DNA of 64,000 nt from Solenopsis invicta (lineage: Eukaryota > Arthropoda > Insecta > Hymenoptera > Formicidae). Shown here in pieces: positions 60,172-64,000 of the stretch. The position numbers and the translations under genes are program-made. The notes under the pieces were generated by a model. The model saw only the letters and a list, made by a program, of their open reading frames with translations, ran no database searches and was not told the origin of the DNA. The stretch covers positions 23,341,770 through 23,405,769 of the forward strand of contig NC_052669.1 of NCBI RefSeq assembly GCF_016802725.1. The letters run 5' to 3'. Positions within the stretch are counted from its first letter, which is position 1, and each line of letters starts with the position of its first letter.

Positions 60172-62460
60172 TGCGCACAGTATTGCAGTATTACGCATAC
60201 CATGTACATATTTACCTCAAATTCATAATTAAACATCTCTACTGGTTCATTTTAATAACGTTAAAATAATAAGAGGGCTGCTGCGCGGGCAACAAGAGCA
60301 ATTACTACATCATTGTGATGAAATGCAACGAGAAACAGAATACGAATATTTTAATAAAGTTAATTAATATTAAATAACGTCCTGCCCTACCTTTCTCACT
60401 GATCAAGTAATCAAACATTATTTTAAACGTTGAAGAAAAATAAAAAGGTAGAAACGGTGGCAGGCAACGACGGTCTTTGTTTTCTATTTTATCACGATTT
60501 GATAATATCTTGATAGATGTATGTACTCATATAAAAATGTTTTAAACACAGCAGATTATGGTATTCAATAAATTTCAGTGTAATAATTTCTGTACGAAAC
60601 TCTTCGCGTATGCATTGAAGCTATGCGGGTAAATTTCCGCAGAAGTTTTATAGCGAAAGCACAAGATAAGTCGCGTAAAGGGTGACTTACATTTAATGAA
60701 CGTAATTGGAGCAGGTGGTCGACCAACGTCACCTTCCTAGAGGTATTTTTCTTTCCATATAATAATTTCGCTCGTCTCTTTGTTCTTGTGTATTCGCCAT
60801 ATTTTATTGCAACATTTCATAGTTTTTGATTAATCAAAGACAAAATTTTTAAAAATCTCGAAATTAAAATAACGTTTTGTCGTCATCGTTACTTTTCTCA
60901 AAATCGTAGCTTTCAGATCATTTTTTCTTTTAAGTGTGAAGATAAATATTTAAAAAATATTCTGCGCGTCTTTTTCTACTTATTACTGAGAAATAAAAAT
61001 TAATTTTGCTTTTCAAGGCAGTACCATGCGACGTTACGTTACTTTTATTTACTGGTGTCGAACTGGTGGGCAATCACTTTAGCGGAAGATTTATAGGATG
61101 CCACAGTTAAAAAAAAAATGTATAAAAATTCAGTGAACCTGATCAGAGAAATTCAGCAAGTGATATGACTGCGAATAGATATAACATAAATAATGAAGCT
61201 GAATATAAATGAAAGCTCGGTCATTCAATTCAACGACTATTGTTCCGCGGGCGATACTCACGGCATGGCGCAAAAATATTGTGTGCGACACGGTTGAAAT
61301 ACACCCGCCACATAATTGCAGTGCACACACAACGGTGTTCTACGTTATGATATCCATGAATCGCGCGCAGAGATTTAATGCGGTGAAAGCAATTAGATCG
61401 AGTGCTCGAAGAAACACGAAACTGCAGTTTACTTTTTCGAACTGTCCGGACTGCAATCGCAACGGTACGTCCTGCAGTTTCGTCGCATGCGGTGCGCTCT
61501 TTCGAGAGGATAGGATTTCTCTCGCGCGACCACTTCTCTCCCTTTAGCTTGATGATGTCCCCGAAAATAAATCGGTAATTGGATTCCGCCGTAAGATACC
61601 GGAACAGGAAGCTGATGGAGTCGAAGAGGTTTTCTCCCACCTCTCGCCTGCAACACCACCTCACTTTCCATCCTGCCAGTCACCTGCCATTAACTTTAAA
61701 TCAATCCTTCCGCGCCGATAAAGTTTCGCATCCCTTAAGAAAGCGTCAGCTTCTCGGCGCCTCGAAAATCTCGCGTTAAGAAAGGTATGTTACTCTGGCC
61801 AGCGATAATATTGCGTGGTTAGCGCGGGAGCTGCGAACGCGTAAGATATATCAGTCGCATAAATTATCGAGTAGAAAGCGGTGGAAAATGGAAAATTATG
61901 AAAGCAGCAATTATGAATGCAGTCTACACAATGCAGTTTCTCGGACAAAGATGTTCCTATTAATTGGCTCATTTCACAAAAAAAAAAATCGGGATGCATT
62001 TAAAATTAATATAATATAATATTTCACATATTCTGATTCCTTTTGGATTTTAAATTAAATTCATTGAATGGATGTCGCAAATTAAGGAAATTGAGGAAAG
62101 ACATATGTACACGGTTAAATATTTGCGTACATACATTGTTAAATATTAAAAGAACAAATTTAAATCAATTCCTCTCGTTAAACATTTTGTTAATTTTAAC
62201 TTCCACGTCGAAGCTTATTTATATTTTAAAACAATATATTTATTTTATAACAAAAAACACGTTAAGAAAATTATTTAATTAACTTACTTCTATATTTGAA
62301 CCGCTTAGTTTCAAAGTAATCAACATTTATATTAATGTATGCACTAAGTAAATAATAAATTAAAATTTCAGTGACATTTACTACATTTCTTAAGTCAAAT
62401 TGTTTAACTTTATTATTTTATATAAATTAATGATATTGAACAGTGGCGACATATAGGAAT

Positions 62461-62636
62461 ACGAAAAGAATGGTTACTGACGTATCTAATAATAATTTTG
62501 TTGAACCATCAAAATAATTATAAAGGAAATTCAAGCATGATAATGCTGCAAAAAATTTTGATTGGTTTAAGAAAATTCTTTTTCATATCTATATCTAGCT
62601 AAATTTTTAGATTCTTTAGCAAAGCTATTTTTTTGC
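62461..62636. mobile_element. Palindromic MITE family A, copy 5 (deleted)
   Basis: The left part has GAAAAGAATGGTTACTGACG, then jumps to AATAATTTTGTTGAACCATC, so the stretch carrying ACAGATCTG is missing. The right arm keeps ATATCTAGCTAAATTTTTAG, then ATTCTTTAGCAAAGCTATTT. About 175 bp, a shortened and diverged copy. Confidence 0.6.
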
Positions 62637-64000
62637 AAACGATTGAAAAATAACTCAAATGGAATATAATTCAACATTATAAATTTAACCGTGTACTTTT
62701 ATTTGTGAGTGCGCAACCATATTCAATATTAGCTGAGAGAAAACACCTGCGACGATCAACTTCCTCATTTCCTACCGTCGCGTCGCTCATCTTGTGCATC
62801 GAGATAACGTATACGTACACGCGTTACACGGAGAACTTGGGGGGCGTAAAAAGGCGTCTTTCGCGACTCCAACTTGAAGAGTACGACGAGAACGACCGTG
62901 TAATGGCAGTTACGCGGAAAAAGCGGTCGGTGCATCTGCGCAGAAACATTTCTCTTAGCTTATACACGTCTTTCATCTCTTTATGCACAGGTGGACCGCC
63001 GGCGGTGGAGGGAGCAAGGGGGGGGAGGGAGACGTGGGAGGGGCGAAAGGATGAGAAAAACTCTCGAGAAGTCGCGAAGAAAAACGCGAAAGAAAATGCG
63101 AATCGTCCGCTCGACATAACCGGAGAAATGCTTCCCGATCTCTCGCGTTTCTACCTCGTTGCTTGCCTTTGACAAGTACTAATACGAATTTCGTCGGTTT
63201 TCCCTCCCTTCCCCTCCATTTCCGCACCTCTCGCGCCGCTCCTGTCGCAGTCTGCTTTAACGCGATATATCATTGTCGAATATTTTCTCGTCGAAACGCG
63301 CGTGAGCAGATTCGATGAGGGACAGAGGCGTAACGGCGGATTACCGGACCGTGGGCGAAGTAATATCATGAATTTTTCTATTGGAAAGATATCGAAGATA
63401 AAATGAAAAGAATATACTTTCCAATTCAAAAGGTCTGGATAATTCACGTGAGTGAAATTTAATCGCACATCTATTTAAAAACGGCTGACCTATTAATCTA
63501 AAAAGTACCGTGCGAATTCACGCGGCCGGTTATATGAAATCACATAAATTCGGCGGTATATAGTTCCAATTTTGCCGCGCTTTGCTGCGCCATTGGCGAC
63601 GTGAGAACTCGACCGTGTCGCGAGAGGATCCATATAAAATTCAGGTATCCCGAAAGCCGTCGATTCGACGGTGAAACAGAAAAAAAAAGGAGGCGCCCCG
63701 TCGTGGGAGACATTACGCGACTTTTCATGTCGTACTCGTGATCGATCGTGTTTGCATTACCGTGGTATGCGGTCGATTTTGCAAGATTTATGGCTGTTTC
63801 GTTTGATAGGTGAAGCTATTTCGCAGCTTTCGGCCGTGCGAAGAAAATAGAGGGAGCCTATTCTCGCTATCGCCGCGCACAAATTTCACTACGAAATTGC
63901 CGTTACGTGAATGAAATTGCTGTTAACGATCGCGGTTATGCCGAACCTGAGTATTAATTGAGGGTTTTGCAGCACGAGTCAAGCATGTCTGCAATTTATA
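62637..64000. other. Unannotated stretch
   Basis: CpG-rich from 62.7 kb. A plus open frame at 62705-63172 and three minus frames overlap it with purine-rich low complexity; none is recognisable. The window ends without an identifiable gene. Confidence 0.5.

Larger units (their letters stand above)
57301..62460. other. Unannotated stretch
   Basis: Mixed AT-rich DNA with a TA and a CA/CG repeat. Short overlapping open frames only. A donor-like AAAGGTATGT near 61786 lacks a coding partner. Confidence 0.5.

Noticed and set aside
61670..61786. Plus-strand exon ending at AAAGGTATGT
   Set aside because: All frames between the candidate acceptor and donor are closed, and nothing else supports transcription.
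62705..63172. 155-codon plus-strand open frame
   Set aside because: Purine-rich low complexity, with three overlapping minus-strand frames; no motif.
1..64000. CRISPR arrays, operons, ribosome binding sites, prokaryotic mobile elements
   Set aside because: The DNA is clearly eukaryotic non-coding sequence; no spaced direct-repeat array or dense coding organisation is present.

Overview
This window looks like non-coding nuclear DNA from an insect, most likely a hymenopteran and plausibly an ant. That placement is inferred from overall character: AT-rich blocks alternate with CpG-rich, GC-balanced blocks; microsatellites are abundant; and there are many short decayed DNA transposons of mariner, piggyBac-like (TTAA) and hAT-like type. 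No complete protein-coding gene could be recognised on either strand. Most long open frames are low-complexity readings through microsatellites or chance openings in stop-poor, CpG-rich stretches.

The best evidence for a host gene is one exon-like segment on the minus strand at 19582-19682. It has a branch-point-like sequence, a polypyrimidine tract with CAG, and a consensus GTAAG donor. Its first ATG opens a short reading frame (MSSKCGDRRGDFEVP) that runs into the donor in phase 1. A second splice-bounded, apparently non-coding segment lies upstream on the same strand at 29429-29465. If both are real, much of this window is the long 5' intronic region of a minus-strand gene whose remaining exons lie below 19.5 kb or outside the window. 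This is inference without transcript support.

Mobile DNA is the main content. It includes: an internally deleted mariner copy (11483-12024) that keeps a transposase N-terminal remnant; several TTAA-bounded inverted-repeat elements (2971-3540, 10504-10808, 18622-19180, 31354-31634, 48016-48192); a hAT-type element with CAGTGGTTCTTAA ends (7590-8334), whose AT-rich interior recurs at about 35.06-35.79 kb and, inverted, at about 49.36-49.99 kb; five copies of a palindromic MITE of about 240 bp (15000, 15376, 34744, 38351 and 62461); two elements with CACTGAGA-type ends (27099-27493 and 54072-54457); further inverted-repeat elements at 13368-13850, 23301-23789 and 25249-25664; a hairpin-plus-duplication array at 42043-42348; and a 74-nt tRNA-like sequence at 3745-3819.

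Region by region: 0-11 kb is unannotated DNA with a tRNA-like sequence and TTAA and hAT elements. 11-16 kb holds the mariner relic and two tandem MITEs. 16-19.5 kb is a CpG-rich stop-poor block followed by an AT-rich TTAA element. 19.5-31 kb carries the candidate exons between GC-rich blocks. 31-42 kb is rich in MITEs. 42-64 kb is mostly unannotated DNA with many simple repeats and scattered elements. All calls were made by eye from sequence; no alignment, homology search or transcript data were available.
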